DNA from: Desulfobulbaceae bacterium
GTDB taxonomy: Bacteria; Desulfobacterota; Desulfobulbia; Desulfobulbales; Desulfobulbaceae
Assembly: GCA_011391865.1 (NCBI GenBank)
Contig: JAABPV010000009.1
Span: forward strand, 1 to 53,319
DNA: 53,319 nt
Reading direction: 5' to 3'
This document shows positions 7,338 to 16,005 of this stretch, in pieces (the stretch's first letter is position 1; each line of letters starts with the position of its first letter). The notes beneath the pieces are model-generated. The model saw nothing but the letters and a program-made list of their open reading frames with translations. It ran no database searches and was not told the DNA's origin. The translations under genes and the position numbers were made by a program.

Positions 7338-8530
7338 GCTGTTTGGGGATTCAGCTCGCCGTAAGGCCGAGTATCAGGATAGAGCGGGGTCTCAGCGCAG
7401 ATGCGTAGGGCGGCCTCGCGCGGGGAGATGCCCTCATCGCGGCTGCGCTGGAGCAGGTTTTTGACGATGTGGCGGGTTTTGCGGTCAACGTGATTGAGCA
7501 CGTCCTGCACTGAGGGCGGCTCCTCCGGCCCAAACAGGCCCTGCATGGAGAGCGACCCGCCACAGCCTGCGACCATATCGGGAATGAGAACAATGCCGCG
7601 CTGATGCAGTACCGTCTCGGCCTCGGCGGTCACGGCTAAGTTCGCGCCGGAGACTATGGCCCTGACCTGCATGGTTTCCGCCGCCTGCCGGTCAATCGCC
7701 CGCTCGATGGCCGCAGGAATGAAGACATCGCAGGGCAATTCGTACACCTCCTCGCGGCGGCCATAAACGCCGCAGGCCGCCTGCTGAGGAATCAGGCCCT
7801 TGGCTTGACAGGTGCAGTCGGCGCAGACACGGTCGAGCAGGTCGGCGATGTCTAAAGGCGCGCCGTTCTCGCTGATCAGGCTTTTTTCGCAGTCAGCAAG
7901 CCCGATGATCGGCACTCCGGCCTGATGCAGGAAATAGGCCGCGCCGGAGGCCAGACTGCCGAAGCCTTGAATGACCACCCGCGCCTGTGATGCTGGAATC
8001 CGCAGGAACTCCAAGGCCGCCAGACAGGAGGCCGCAACTCCGGCCCCGGAGCGCAGCTTGCCCAGCGTGGCATGGCCGACAGGCCGCTTGAGCAGCCGCA
8101 CCCGCTCCTCGAACTCGGCAGGGCTGAATTCCTGGCACTTGGCGATCACCGCCTTGATCGAGCTGATGCCGATGCGGGCGCAGACCGCGTCCAGCTCCGG
8201 CATGGTGGTGTTGAGATCAGGCCCCATGGAGTAGCGTTCGAGCAAATACGGTCGGATCGCCCGGATGAAGCGGAGCATGGCCTCCTGCTTGCGCGGGCTG
8301 GCCGGATCGTAGTCAATGCCGCACTTGGCCCCGTCCGCACGGATGCCTGCGATGCGCATCTTCAGGGTCATGGTCGCGGCCAAGTCCTCCACCACCTCGC
8401 GGCTGAGGCCGCGCTGCACCCGCATCCCGCCTGCGGCCATGCGGTGCGTGAGGGAATCTATCACCAGCCAGCCCTTGAATCCCTCCAGCGGGTCGGTGTA
8501 TTCGACAGTCAGTTCAGGCTTTTTCTTCAT
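7334..8530 (-). CDS. Glu/Leu/Phe/Val (ELFV) dehydrogenase family protein
   Basis: 398 residues. The N-terminal domain carries GGMRVQ (residues 34-39), the catalytic-lysine segment DGAKCGID (Lys69; family GGAKGGI) and GPDLNT with Asp105. The C-terminal Rossmann part has VVIQGFGSLASGAAYFL and the late VSGANLAVT and IPDMVAGCGGS motifs of amino-acid dehydrogenases. It should oxidatively deaminate an amino acid with NAD(P)+ in the cytoplasm; which one cannot be told. The Cys in place of Gly in the lysine motif and an internal Cys cluster (CADCTCQ) are unusual. It is the last gene of a long minus-strand string, 13 bp after the JAMM-like gene. Confidence 0.85.
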   Translation of the reverse strand: MKKKPELTVEYTDPLEGFKGWLVIDSLTHRMAAGGMRVQRGLSREVVEDLAATMTLKMRIAGIRADGAKCGIDYDPASPRKQEAMLRFIRAIRPYLLERYSMGPDLNTTMPELDAVCARIGISSIKAVIAKCQEFSPAEFEERVRLLKRPVGHATLGKLRSGAGVAASCLAALEFLRIPASQARVVIQGFGSLASGAAYFLHQAGVPIIGLADCEKSLISENGAPLDIADLLDRVCADCTCQAKGLIPQQAACGVYGRREEVYELPCDVFIPAAIERAIDRQAAETMQVRAIVSGANLAVTAEAETVLHQRGIVLIPDMVAGCGGSLSMQGLFGPEEPPSVQDVLNHVDRKTRHIVKNLLQRSRDEGISPREAALRICAETPLYPDTRPYGELNPQTA

Positions 8531-8543
8531 GCCGCTGCGGAGG

Positions 8544-9095
8544 TCATGCGATCAGGATGGGGGTCTCGGCGTGCAGCTCGCCTTCATAAAAGGCGCGGAT
8601 GATCGGCTGCTCCGGGTTGACCATGGAGATGATGAAGGAATACATTTTACTGCCGCGCACCAGCACCGCGTCAAGGCCAGTCGGCGTGTCGCGCAGCGGA
8701 TCGCCGGGCCAAGGCACCACGTGAATATGGTAGCCGCCGAACATGGTCAGACCTTCGCGCTTGCAGATGTCCATGCAGGTCTTGAACTCCAGCGGGTCAG
8801 TCACCCAGCCGCGCTGATCCATCGGCGTGGTTGAAGGCACGGCGTGCTGCTCCATTAGCTTGTCCATGAAACTCTTCAGCGGCTCGACATTGCGGGCGTT
8901 CTTCTTGACCGGCAGCGTCTGCCGCACATGCAGCTCGTCGCCCTCGCGCACTCCGGCAAGGATGCCGAAGGCGCGCTTGACCGGACTTTCACCGGGCAGG
9001 AACTCTCCGGCCAGCTTTCTCCGGCAATGGGCGATGATGCTGTCCCAGACGGAACGGGGAAGACGTATCAGGCGTATTTCGTGCTGCCAGCTCAT
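8544..9095 (-). CDS. JAMM/MPN-like metalloprotease-fold protein
   Basis: 183 residues from the Met of MSWQHEIRLIRLP, chosen because the longer upstream reading overlaps dgkA and has composition of an out-of-frame extension. The segment VREGDELHVRQTLPVKKNARN followed by FGGYHIHV...PTGLD resembles the MPN fold with the H-x-H...D metal triad of JAMM deubiquitinase/peptidase relatives (family G-x-x-H-S-H-P...D). The spacing to the Asp is longer than usual and the N-terminal catalytic Glu is not obvious. It may be a peptidase or a catalytically altered relative. It lies between dgkA and the dehydrogenase, co-oriented. Confidence 0.55.
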   Translation of the reverse strand: MSWQHEIRLIRLPRSVWDSIIAHCRRKLAGEFLPGESPVKRAFGILAGVREGDELHVRQTLPVKKNARNVEPLKSFMDKLMEQHAVPSTTPMDQRGWVTDPLEFKTCMDICKREGLTMFGGYHIHVVPWPGDPLRDTPTGLDAVLVRGSKMYSFIISMVNPEQPIIRAFYEGELHAETPILIA

Positions 9096-9120
9096 GAATG
9101 ATGTTCTTTTGAAAGGAAAC

Positions 9121-9507
9121 TTAGCGCATTGCCTGCCAGACGTGGACGGCCTCCAGCGACAGCGTGACTCCCCAAACCAGAATGCTGATGCCCGCTGCTG
9201 CCGCCGCAATGTCCTTGATAATCCCGATCTTGGCGTTCTCCTGTGGCTCAAGGAAATCGCAGAGAGCCTCTATGGTCGTGTTGAACAGCTCAGCAACCAT
9301 CATCATCCCGGTCGCTAAAAAGACGATGCTGAAATCCAGCCATTGCCGGTACCAGAAGCACCAGAACAGAATCACGGCGGACAGCACGACCTTGTAGGCG
9401 ACGGCGAAATCATGCAGCACAGCATAACGTGCGCCGGACAAGGCAATCCGCATCTTGCGGAGCGGATGAAAGCCTTGATGACCGGTGCCGAGGAATTTGT
9501 TCTGCAT
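9121..9507 (-). CDS. dgkA: Diacylglycerol kinase (DgkA family)
   Basis: 128 residues, the usual length of this small membrane enzyme, which phosphorylates diacylglycerol to phosphatidic acid at the inner membrane. Three hydrophobic segments are visible (about residues 35-52, 57-75 and 100-120). The signature AELFNTTIEALCDFLEP...IGIIKDIAAAAA matches the active-site E...N-T-x-I-E and K-D-x-A-x-A blocks. It lies 15 bp after the YjeF-type gene and 25 bp before the JAMM-like gene, all on the minus strand. Confidence 0.9.
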   Translation of the reverse strand: MQNKFLGTGHQGFHPLRKMRIALSGARYAVLHDFAVAYKVVLSAVILFWCFWYRQWLDFSIVFLATGMMMVAELFNTTIEALCDFLEPQENAKIGIIKDIAAAAAGISILVWGVTLSLEAVHVWQAMR

Positions 9508-9522
9508 CAGCAGGCAGAGGAA

Positions 9523-10389
9523 TTACAGCCCCAGCTCCTTATGCACTTTCTCCAATGCCTTAGGCAGGCAGCGGAGGATTTCCTCCACCTGCGTGGCTGG
9601 CGTGGGATTGGCTAATTCGCCAGCAGCTCGGTTCACGCGGCCAGCAATGCGGCAAGCAAGCAGCGGGCTGCGGCCAGCGTGCATCAGACCGCTGATCATG
9701 CCGGTGATCAGGTCGCCCGTGCCGCCGATCGGCTCCATTGTCTCGATGCTCGGTTCTCTGATGGTGTCAACGATCTCGCCGTCCTGGCAGATGTAATCCA
9801 CCGCGCCTTTGACAAACATGGTCTTGGTGGCGTTGCCGCCCGCGTAGGCCCGGCGGATCAGCTCCGGCACATCGTCTTCCATATTGAAGATGAAGCCGCG
9901 CGTGTAGGCAGGATGATCGGCCTTCTCATCTGCAAGAAAGGTGGCCTCGCCGATGTCCGGGGTGAAGACATCGTAATATTTGGCATCGCCGCCCGCCTTG
10001 GCCACATACATGCTGCCTGCGTCGGCGATCATCAGTGGCTTCTCGTGCATGGTGGCAACGGTCGCCAGCACCTTTTTGTTCAGCTTGAGATCAGGCATCA
10101 CGTAGTGCATGGTCATCACATTGACCCCCATCGTCGGCAGGTTTGCAGCAAGATGATTGTAAATCGCCGTGCTGCCCTCGCGTTTGCCAATGTCACCCGC
10201 CACCATACCGACCGGCATCTCTACTCCGTATTCCTGGCAAATCAGGCTGGCGGCCTTCATCATCGCCTCGTTGCCACGGTTGATGTGCAGCTCGTGACCG
10301 TCAATCTTGATGCCGCGCTCGCTCAATGAAACCGGGCCGATCAGCAGGGGAAGGCGGTCAGCAGGAACCGCACCGACTAAGAGCAGCAT
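9523..10389 (-). CDS. YjeF C-terminal / ribokinase-like (NAD(P)H-hydrate dehydratase-like) protein
   Basis: 288 residues with the ribokinase-like fold. DVFTPDIGEATFL is the T-P-N-x-x-E equivalent and EPIGGTGDLITGMISGL carries the G-x-G-D catalytic Asp motif of ADP-dependent NAD(P)HX dehydratases and related kinases. There is no NAD(P)HX epimerase domain, and the N-terminus differs from typical NnrD, so the substrate may be another small molecule. It begins 3 bp after the DUF3343 gene stop and is probably translationally coupled to it, which links it to the selenium/sulfur-type genes upstream. Confidence 0.7.
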   Translation of the reverse strand: MLLLVGAVPADRLPLLIGPVSLSERGIKIDGHELHINRGNEAMMKAASLICQEYGVEMPVGMVAGDIGKREGSTAIYNHLAANLPTMGVNVMTMHYVMPDLKLNKKVLATVATMHEKPLMIADAGSMYVAKAGGDAKYYDVFTPDIGEATFLADEKADHPAYTRGFIFNMEDDVPELIRRAYAGGNATKTMFVKGAVDYICQDGEIVDTIREPSIETMEPIGGTGDLITGMISGLMHAGRSPLLACRIAGRVNRAAGELANPTPATQVEEILRCLPKALEKVHKELGL

Positions 10390-10392
10390 GAT

Positions 10393-10941
10393 TTACGCTC
10401 CAAGTTCCCGGATCATCTCTTCCCGGGCAGTGTTGAGGGAATAGGCGCAGAGGGAAAAGCCGACTTCGTCGGGCGCGGGTGCTTCGTCAAGCCGCTTGCC
10501 GATCATGGTCGTGGCGAGATAGGGCACGTCCGGGCAGCCGCCGCCGGAGATATTGACGATGATCTTCGTTTCCGCGTCAACGGTGATTTTCATGTTCGCG
10601 GCCCTGACCATCAGGTACTTGCTGCCGTACCATTTCTTGCGGACAAAGTGCAGAGGCTCCATACCTTCCGTGGTGATCGGCACCACGTCAATTGGATGCA
10701 GCTTGGTCGCATTGAGCAGCTCGGTGATGGCCGCCTCAGCTTCCAGCGGGAATTCCACGCTCAGGTCGCAGCCGGTGCGGTAGGCTGGCGGCGGGCTGAC
10801 CACCCGGATTTTGTAGCCCTCGTCACGCAGTAGCTCCTCCACCGCGATGACGGTGGTCGGATGGGCGAAGATCAGCAAGCCGCGAGTGACGTTCTCGTGC
10901 TGCGGCTCCTGGGGCTTTTTCTTTTTTTTGAACCAGTTCAT
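10393..10941 (-). CDS. DUF3343 protein (putative Se/S carrier-like)
   Basis: 182 residues, beginning with a Lys-rich stretch (NWFKKKKK). GLLIFAHPTTVIAVEELLRDEGYKIRVVSPPPAYRTGCDLSVEF matches the small DUF3343 fold, whose single conserved Cys (here in RTGCDL) is thought to carry Se or S. The C-terminal half is an extra domain with CPDVPYLA. DUF3343 proteins commonly sit with yedE/yedF in bacteria that use selenium, and a YedE gene is two genes upstream here. The minus-strand bases before the ATG contain a TTCTTG-17-TAATAC match, suggesting a local promoter after the inserted PIN-like gene, but it is very close to the start. Confidence 0.75.
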   Translation of the reverse strand: MNWFKKKKKPQEPQHENVTRGLLIFAHPTTVIAVEELLRDEGYKIRVVSPPPAYRTGCDLSVEFPLEAEAAITELLNATKLHPIDVVPITTEGMEPLHFVRKKWYGSKYLMVRAANMKITVDAETKIIVNISGGGCPDVPYLATTMIGKRLDEAPAPDEVGFSLCAYSLNTAREEMIRELGA

Positions 10942-10978
10942 GGAGTATTATGTCGAGTGTAGACAATCAAGAATTTGA

Positions 10979-11848
10979 TTAACAGGAGCTATATTCATAG
11001 ATTCTCTTGAAGATTTCAGTTTGTATTGAACGGACATTCTTTGAAACGTATTTTAATCCATCATACAAGAAACCATCATTTGTGATAAATACATCAACAT
11101 AAGGAAATACAGCAATTGACATTGTTAGGTCTATTGAATCTGATAATTGCGGTTTTCTTTTTGGATTCAACGATCTGTAACAAGAAAGATGTCGCTCTGT
11201 ATTTAATGATGGACACGATTTGTAAAAATTATTCTTATTTTTTAAGCAAAAACGTAGCAAATCAAGTTTATCGTCATGAGTAAATCCAAGTTGATATAGT
11301 TCTTTTTCAGGCAATCTTGATACAATTACATTCCTGAGAGTTATTTCTTCAATTTCCTTTGTTATTCTATTGTATTTTCTATGTTGCTGAAGTTCAGTCA
11401 AAATGCCAGCATGTTGTTCCCACTTAAGATTAAACATATTTTTCTGATTTGGATCGAATGCAGCCTTGACAAAATCCAGTGGAGATATGGTTAAATCCAG
11501 TGGAGATATGATTTCGTCATGAAATAATTCTGAAAAGTTGTTTTTATAAGGATTGTATTCTTGCGATATTTTTTTTAAATATTCGCTATAAATGAATTTA
11601 TGAATCTCTTGTTTTTGAATATCAAAAAATGAATCAATCCATTTTGGAACGCATGTCAAGACAGCCTGTGTTAACTCTATGGCTTGCTCTATCGTGCCTG
11701 ACTTGGAGAACTCAATTAAATTTTCCAAAGAAAGCACGACTGTTATTTCGCGTTGTTTATTTAATTGACTGAAATAATGCGCATCGGGAGAATCGATATT
11801 CTCGAATATATAGATAAGTGACTGGTTGTCTAAAAATATATTACGCAC
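10979..11848 (-). CDS. PIN-like nuclease-fold protein, AT-rich insertion in the operon
   Basis: 289 residues. The N-terminus NIFLDNQSLIYIFENI has the first Asp of PIN-like folds; a Glu follows in LENLIEFSKSG; the C-terminus has DSIDLTMSIAVFPYVDVFITND, like the conserved late Asp residues. These suggest a metal-dependent RNase of the VapC-like superfamily, but the middle ~150 residues are unusual. Codon use is strongly AT-rich, unlike both neighbours, and it separates the YedE gene from DUF3343. Best read as a recently acquired gene. A 21-bp tandem duplication inside it gives ISPLDLT-ISPLDFV. Confidence 0.7.
   Translation of the reverse strand: MRNIFLDNQSLIYIFENIDSPDAHYFSQLNKQREITVVLSLENLIEFSKSGTIEQAIELTQAVLTCVPKWIDSFFDIQKQEIHKFIYSEYLKKISQEYNPYKNNFSELFHDEIISPLDLTISPLDFVKAAFDPNQKNMFNLKWEQHAGILTELQQHRKYNRITKEIEEITLRNVIVSRLPEKELYQLGFTHDDKLDLLRFCLKNKNNFYKSCPSLNTERHLSCYRSLNPKRKPQLSDSIDLTMSIAVFPYVDVFITNDGFLYDGLKYVSKNVRSIQTEIFKRIYEYSSC
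11472..11513 (-). repeat. 21-bp tandem duplication inside the PIN-like gene
   Basis: Two adjacent copies (11472-11492 and 11493-11513) differ only at their last bases and keep the reading frame, adding seven residues (ISPLDLT then ISPLDFV). Confidence 0.85.
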
Positions 11849-11875
11849 GGGAATGAGCTGAATTTTTTAGTCAAC

Positions 11876-11907
11876 TGAGCAGGCCGCTTGCAGTTCATAC
11901 CTGCTCA
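11876..11907. other. Inverted repeat between PIN-like gene and yedE
   Basis: TGAGCAGG (11876-11883) and CCTGCTCA (11900-11907) form an 8-bp stem with a 16-base loop, just after the yedE-type stop codon. It could end or attenuate the transcript, although no T tail follows on the minus strand. Confidence 0.45.
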
Positions 11908-11919
11908 TCACGCATCCTC

Positions 11920-12987
11920 TTACCGCTGCGCCGCAGCCTTCTTCCGATACGCCAGCACCACCGTCAAACAAAAAATCAGCCCAGCCAACGTGGCAATCTT
12001 GCCGTTGAATTCCGGGCCAGCTGAGGTGCTGCGGAGCTGCCAGCTGACGACAAAGGCAGCGCCGGTCAGCATTCCGAAGCAGGTCAGCCCTGCGTCCACA
12101 TCGCCTTGGCCTGCTTTGACAAGCTGGCGGAACGGGCAGCCGTCCACAATCACCGCTGCCAAGCCGACCAGCACCATTGCTAAAAAGCTCCAGAAATTGC
12201 TGGGATGTGCGCCGGGCTGATCATAAAAACCCGGATTGAACTGCCCGCTGACTAACGAAACCAGCAGGGCCGAGCCAAAGGCGGCGATGATGCCCATGAG
12301 CAGAGTTTTCTCCCGGAACAAAAAGAAGTTGCGCAGCCCGCCGGTGATGCAGAGGCCAGACCGCTGCGACAGCGCACCGATGAGCAAGCCAATGCCGAGG
12401 GAGATCAGCATTGGCGCGTGCTGGGCCGCTGGGCCAGTGGCACCCTGCTGAATGAATCCAGGCTGAAGCAAGACGAAAAGCAACAGGAGTAGACCGATGC
12501 CGGGCAGGATGTAGCCGTTGATCTGCGGCAACTCACGGTCTCGGTCTAAAACGGAACCGGCGCGGATGTAGCGACTGCCGAGCCAGATGCCGAACATCAT
12601 GCCGAGTACGGCAGCGATCGCGGTCAGATCGCCAGCCGCAAGGCGCAGTATCATCTTGATCGGGCAGCCGATAAAGACTCCGCAGCCGACGATCATGAAA
12701 AAGCCAAGCAAGAAGCGGATCACCGGCGAGGAGCCGCCTGTCACCCGGAAACGGCGCATCTTCTTGGCCATCAGGAAGGAGCCAAGCAGAAAGCCGATCA
12801 GCTCCGGCCTGATGTAGCTCATGCGGGCGACATTGTGCATCTGGAGCGAACCGGCTAAGTTCTCGAAAAAGCAGGATATGCAGATGCCGGAGTTGGTCGG
12901 GTTGCCAAGCAGGGTCAGGATGACCGCGCCCGCGCCGAGGACGATGCCGGTGGTGACAGCGATGTCAGGAGCTTTAAAACGTGCCAT
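11920..12987 (-). CDS. yedE: YedE-family putative selenium (or sulfur compound) transporter
   Basis: 355 residues with about ten hydrophobic segments. Duplicated Cys-containing re-entrant motifs are present: NSGICISCFFENLAGS near residue 31, VGCGVFIGCPIKMILRLAAGD, SQRSGLCITGGLRNF, and VDGCPFRQLVKAGQGD. These are hallmarks of YeeE/YedE membrane proteins; the selenium subgroup has the early NSGICISCF motif. It is expected to move a reduced selenium or sulfur compound into the cell, and the DUF3343 gene downstream supports a selenium link. It is preceded by a string of genes for exported binding and scaffold-like proteins, which may deliver substrate. Confidence 0.85.
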   Translation of the reverse strand: MARFKAPDIAVTTGIVLGAGAVILTLLGNPTNSGICISCFFENLAGSLQMHNVARMSYIRPELIGFLLGSFLMAKKMRRFRVTGGSSPVIRFLLGFFMIVGCGVFIGCPIKMILRLAAGDLTAIAAVLGMMFGIWLGSRYIRAGSVLDRDRELPQINGYILPGIGLLLLLFVLLQPGFIQQGATGPAAQHAPMLISLGIGLLIGALSQRSGLCITGGLRNFFLFREKTLLMGIIAAFGSALLVSLVSGQFNPGFYDQPGAHPSNFWSFLAMVLVGLAAVIVDGCPFRQLVKAGQGDVDAGLTCFGMLTGAAFVVSWQLRSTSAGPEFNGKIATLAGLIFCLTVVLAYRKKAAAQR

Positions 12988-12995
12988 GTTGGTTG

Positions 12996-13553
12996 TTATT
13001 CGCAGCCACCTGCCAGCCGCCGTTTGATGTAGAGCAGCTCGTCAAGGGCCTTTTTGATGCTGGAGTCGCCGGGCTTCAAGGTCTGCTCCCGCAGGAGCTT
13101 GGCCTGCGACTCTTCCACATGCGCCTTGATGCCGGTTCCGGCGAAGAGCGGCGATTTTTTGTCAATAAACCCCGGCTCTTTGTCAACGGCCTGCCGGTAG
13201 CTGGCTAACGAGTCCGCGATTTCACCGAGTTCATACTGAAGCTGCCCCCGCCAGAGCAGCGCGCGGGGGCTGTCAGGATGGGCGGCCTCGATTTCATTCA
13301 GCTTGTCCATCGCCGCGCTGTGCTGCCGCTGCTCGGCCAAGGCTGCCACATCCTTGTACAGTGCCTTGTCCTGCGCCAGCTGCTGCTCCAGCCGCCGGAG
13401 GTGCTCCGCAGCGGAGACCTCCGAGGCGTTGTTGTCTTGGCCGGTCAGCTGCTGCTGCGCCAGCATGAAGAGCATGACCGCGCTCAGGACGGCCAGCGCG
13501 GCCTTGGTGAGCAGCTCCAGCGGGTCGCTGGCCAGTGTCTGGGCAAAATTCAT
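12996..13553 (-). CDS. Membrane-anchored TPR protein
   Basis: 185 residues. One transmembrane helix near the N-terminus (about residues 13-33, AALAVLSAVMLFMLA) is followed by a heptad-rich coiled coil and one or two TPR units (ALLWRGQLQYELGEIADSLASYRQAVDKEPG). The C-terminal half faces the periplasm or cytoplasm depending on orientation and should be a protein-protein scaffold. It is 8 bp upstream of yedE and 15 bp downstream of the beta-helix gene, so it is almost surely co-transcribed. Confidence 0.8.
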   Translation of the reverse strand: MNFAQTLASDPLELLTKAALAVLSAVMLFMLAQQQLTGQDNNASEVSAAEHLRRLEQQLAQDKALYKDVAALAEQRQHSAAMDKLNEIEAAHPDSPRALLWRGQLQYELGEIADSLASYRQAVDKEPGFIDKKSPLFAGTGIKAHVEESQAKLLREQTLKPGDSSIKKALDELLYIKRRLAGGCE

Positions 13554-13568
13554 AATCGTGAGACTATA

Positions 13569-14525
13569 TCAGAGTATGCCTGCTCCGGCAACAGCGGCTG
13601 TGTAAAAATTACGCAGGTCAGCCGCACCCAGCTCGCTGTCACCAGCTTTGTCCATGACTTTATCCCGGATTTTCTGCTCGTCCGCTGTGCCCCACCAGTT
13701 GTTGGGGAAGGCCATGTCCAGCTCCTGCCCTTCGAGCATTGAAAGGCTGTAGTCGGCGCTGTCGGTGATGTTGTTGTCGCTCAGGAGCATGGCTTTGACT
13801 GCGTAGAGAATCACGCCCTTGCCGTTGCCGCTGATATTGTTGAAGCGTACCGGTGCGTAGTCACAGTTCTTGCCGTACACGCCGAAGAACTCGTTCTTGC
13901 TGATCTCGTTGCGGAACACGCTCATGCCGTTGCCGACAATCACCCCGCCGCCATTCTCAGTGATCAGGTTGTTCAGCACCGGGATCACGCACTTGACCGG
14001 GTTGTCCTTCAAATTTTTGTTGCCGATGGCGGTGCCGTTGTGCCGCAGCTCGTTGCTGGCTACCACCACCTGCGATGAGTGGACGTGAACGCCGGTGTCC
14101 GCGTGCATGATGACGCAATGCTCGACGATGTTGCCGACGCTGCTGTTGAAATTCAGGCCGCCCCAGTCGCCGGGCTTGGGATCTTTTTCCGCGCTGGCAA
14201 AGGTGATTTTCTGCTCCTTGGTGCCTTGCGCGTAGAGGGTGCCGCGCACCAGAATCTCAATCCGGGGCAGATGGTTGTCCTTGTCGGTGTTCAGCTTTTC
14301 TGGCCCGAACGGCTCAATTTTGGCGAAGCGCACCGCAGTTCCGGGCATGATGGTAAGGGTCGCGCCAGCGGCGACTTCGACATCGCCCTTGACTAAAATT
14401 TCGCCTGACCACGTGGTGTTCTTGTCGATCACTCCCTTGCTGATCACGGTTTCAGCGGCTGAAGCGGCCTGAAGACCGCAGAACGCCGCCGCGCCGATCA
14501 AAAAGGAGAAAAGTATCTTGTTCAT
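13569..14525 (-). CDS. Exported right-handed beta-helix (NosD-like) protein
   Basis: 318 residues from the ATG preceded by GAGAGAATCCAGC; the longer TTG reading overlaps the preceding gene. Signal peptide MNKILFSFLIGAAAFCGLQAASA. Repeating Val/Ile/Asn-rich coils (VEHCVIMHADTGVHVHSS, LNNLITENGGGVIVGNG, VRFNNISGNGKGVIL, LLSDNNITDSADY) and the NNWWGTADEQKIRDKV end match parallel beta-helix proteins of the NosD/pectate-lyase class. No enzyme active site is evident, so a periplasmic structural or metal/cofactor-handling role is plausible. Confidence 0.85.
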   Translation of the reverse strand: MNKILFSFLIGAAAFCGLQAASAAETVISKGVIDKNTTWSGEILVKGDVEVAAGATLTIMPGTAVRFAKIEPFGPEKLNTDKDNHLPRIEILVRGTLYAQGTKEQKITFASAEKDPKPGDWGGLNFNSSVGNIVEHCVIMHADTGVHVHSSQVVVASNELRHNGTAIGNKNLKDNPVKCVIPVLNNLITENGGGVIVGNGMSVFRNEISKNEFFGVYGKNCDYAPVRFNNISGNGKGVILYAVKAMLLSDNNITDSADYSLSMLEGQELDMAFPNNWWGTADEQKIRDKVMDKAGDSELGAADLRNFYTAAVAGAGIL

Positions 14526-14545
14526 GCTGGATTCTCTCTCAGAAA

Positions 14546-15481
14546 TCAATGCTTGTCGTAAGGGGCCATGTTGTTGAGCCGCAGCTTGTCGCGGATGATG
14601 TCGTACTCCTTGTCAATCGCCGGATGAAAGCCATCCAAGTCCATCCGCTTCAGCACCTTCAGCACCTCGCCGTCCACCAAAGCGGTCTCATCCTTCTTCA
14701 GATTGAGCAGGATGTTCTTAACTTTCTCCTGCAAACCTTTGTCCACATGTGCCGCAGCACCGATGGTGCAGTAAGGCATCTTCTCGCTCTCGGCAATGAT
14801 GTGGTAATCATCGAGATTGATGATGTCGTCAGCTACCATGCGGTCAAGGTCAATGCGCGGCGCAGCACCGACATCATATTTGCCGTACTCCACGCCGAAC
14901 ATGATCTTGTCATGCTTGAGCGAGCCAGGCGGGATGTCGTAGCGGACAAGGTCGGTTTCCGGGTCAAGGCCGTTCTCCAGCATCATTGAATACTGGGCCA
15001 TGTAGCCGAAGGGAGCCAGTGCCGGGCCGAAGAGCAGGGTCTTGCCCTTCATGTCCGCGATGGTTTTGATGCCGCTTTCCTTGCGGGCGATGAGAGTGCC
15101 GGTGGCCATGTGGCCATTGCGGCCCTGCACGTCCACAGCGAGGAACTCAGCCTTGTAGCGTTCTTTCAGCAGCACCGCGACCACTGAATTGACGTGGAAG
15201 AAGTCGAACTCATTCTTCTTTGCCAAGCCCTCGACATCAAAGGTGTTGACCAAGGTCATCTCGACCTTGCGGCCCAGTTTCTCGCTCAGATAGGCGGTGA
15301 AAGGCGCGAAACGCGCCGCTGACAGCTCGCGGCTGTCGCAGATCATGTAGCAGAAACGGAGCGGCGGCTCTTTGCTCTCCGCCGCAGTCTTGCTGTCTTG
15401 GCCGCCGCCGCAGGCTTGCAGGGAAAGCAGCAGGGCTGCGGTGAGCAAAAGGTAGCGCGTGATTTTATTCATTGCTTTCAT
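14546..15481 (-). CDS. PhnD-type substrate-binding lipoprotein
   Basis: 311 residues (alternative ATG three codons in). Lipobox LLSLQAC shows a lipid-anchored periplasmic protein. PLRFCYMICDSRELSAARFAPFTAYLSEKLGRKVEM and TIADMKGKTLLFGPALAPFGYM are characteristic of phosphate/phosphonate-binding (PhnD, DUF/PBP2) proteins. No ABC permease or ATPase gene is in the window. Its companions are TPR, beta-helix and YedE proteins, so it may feed a different transporter and bind another oxyanion. The ligand is unknown. Confidence 0.85.
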   Translation of the reverse strand: MKAMNKITRYLLLTAALLLSLQACGGGQDSKTAAESKEPPLRFCYMICDSRELSAARFAPFTAYLSEKLGRKVEMTLVNTFDVEGLAKKNEFDFFHVNSVVAVLLKERYKAEFLAVDVQGRNGHMATGTLIARKESGIKTIADMKGKTLLFGPALAPFGYMAQYSMMLENGLDPETDLVRYDIPPGSLKHDKIMFGVEYGKYDVGAAPRIDLDRMVADDIINLDDYHIIAESEKMPYCTIGAAAHVDKGLQEKVKNILLNLKKDETALVDGEVLKVLKRMDLDGFHPAIDKEYDIIRDKLRLNNMAPYDKH

Positions 15482-15501
15482 TCAGATGGAAAAAGGAGCG
15501 T

Positions 15502-15996
15502 TCAGGATTGACTGATCAGCTTGATCTCGTTCTGGACAGCGGCGGCACCTTCCGGGCCGGGCGATAGCTCGCCCGCCTTTTTCAGGGCTGCTGCGGCCTG
15601 TTCCGGCTTCTGGAGCTGCTCGTGGGCCAGCGACAAATGAACGTGAAGCATGGCATCCTTGTCGTTGACCGTCAAAGCCCGCTCCAAATATTTCAAAGCC
15701 TCTTCAGCTTTTTTTTGCCGGAGCAGAACGATGCCCATGCCGTCCAGCGCGTCAAAATTGTTCGGGTCTTTTTGCAGCACGCCTTCCAGCTCCGCCGCCG
15801 CTTCAGCCAGCTTGCCGGTGCGGAAATAAGCCATCGCCAAACTGTTTTTGGTCTCCGCGTCGGCGGGATCCATGTAGAGCAGCATCTGATATTGCATGAT
15901 CTGGACAGAATCCGGCAGCTTGGAGATGTCCCCGTGCGCCGCCGCGCTGCCTGCTGATGCGGCGAGCATCAGGAACGCAAAAAAAACTCTCAGCAT
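15502..15996 (-). CDS. Exported TPR protein
   Basis: 164 residues: signal peptide (MLRVFFAFLMLAASAGSAAA) then about three TPR units (AETKNSLAMAYFRTGKLAEAAAELEGVLQKDP, NFDALDGMGIVLLRQKKAEEALKYLERAL, AMLHVHLSLAHEQLQKPEQAAAALKKAGEL). It should be a periplasmic scaffold. It is 20 bp upstream of the PhnD-type gene and 9 bp downstream of the first gene of the string. Confidence 0.85.
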   Translation of the reverse strand: MLRVFFAFLMLAASAGSAAAHGDISKLPDSVQIMQYQMLLYMDPADAETKNSLAMAYFRTGKLAEAAAELEGVLQKDPNNFDALDGMGIVLLRQKKAEEALKYLERALTVNDKDAMLHVHLSLAHEQLQKPEQAAAALKKAGELSPGPEGAAAVQNEIKLISQS

Positions 15997-16005
15997 AATT
16001 TCCTC

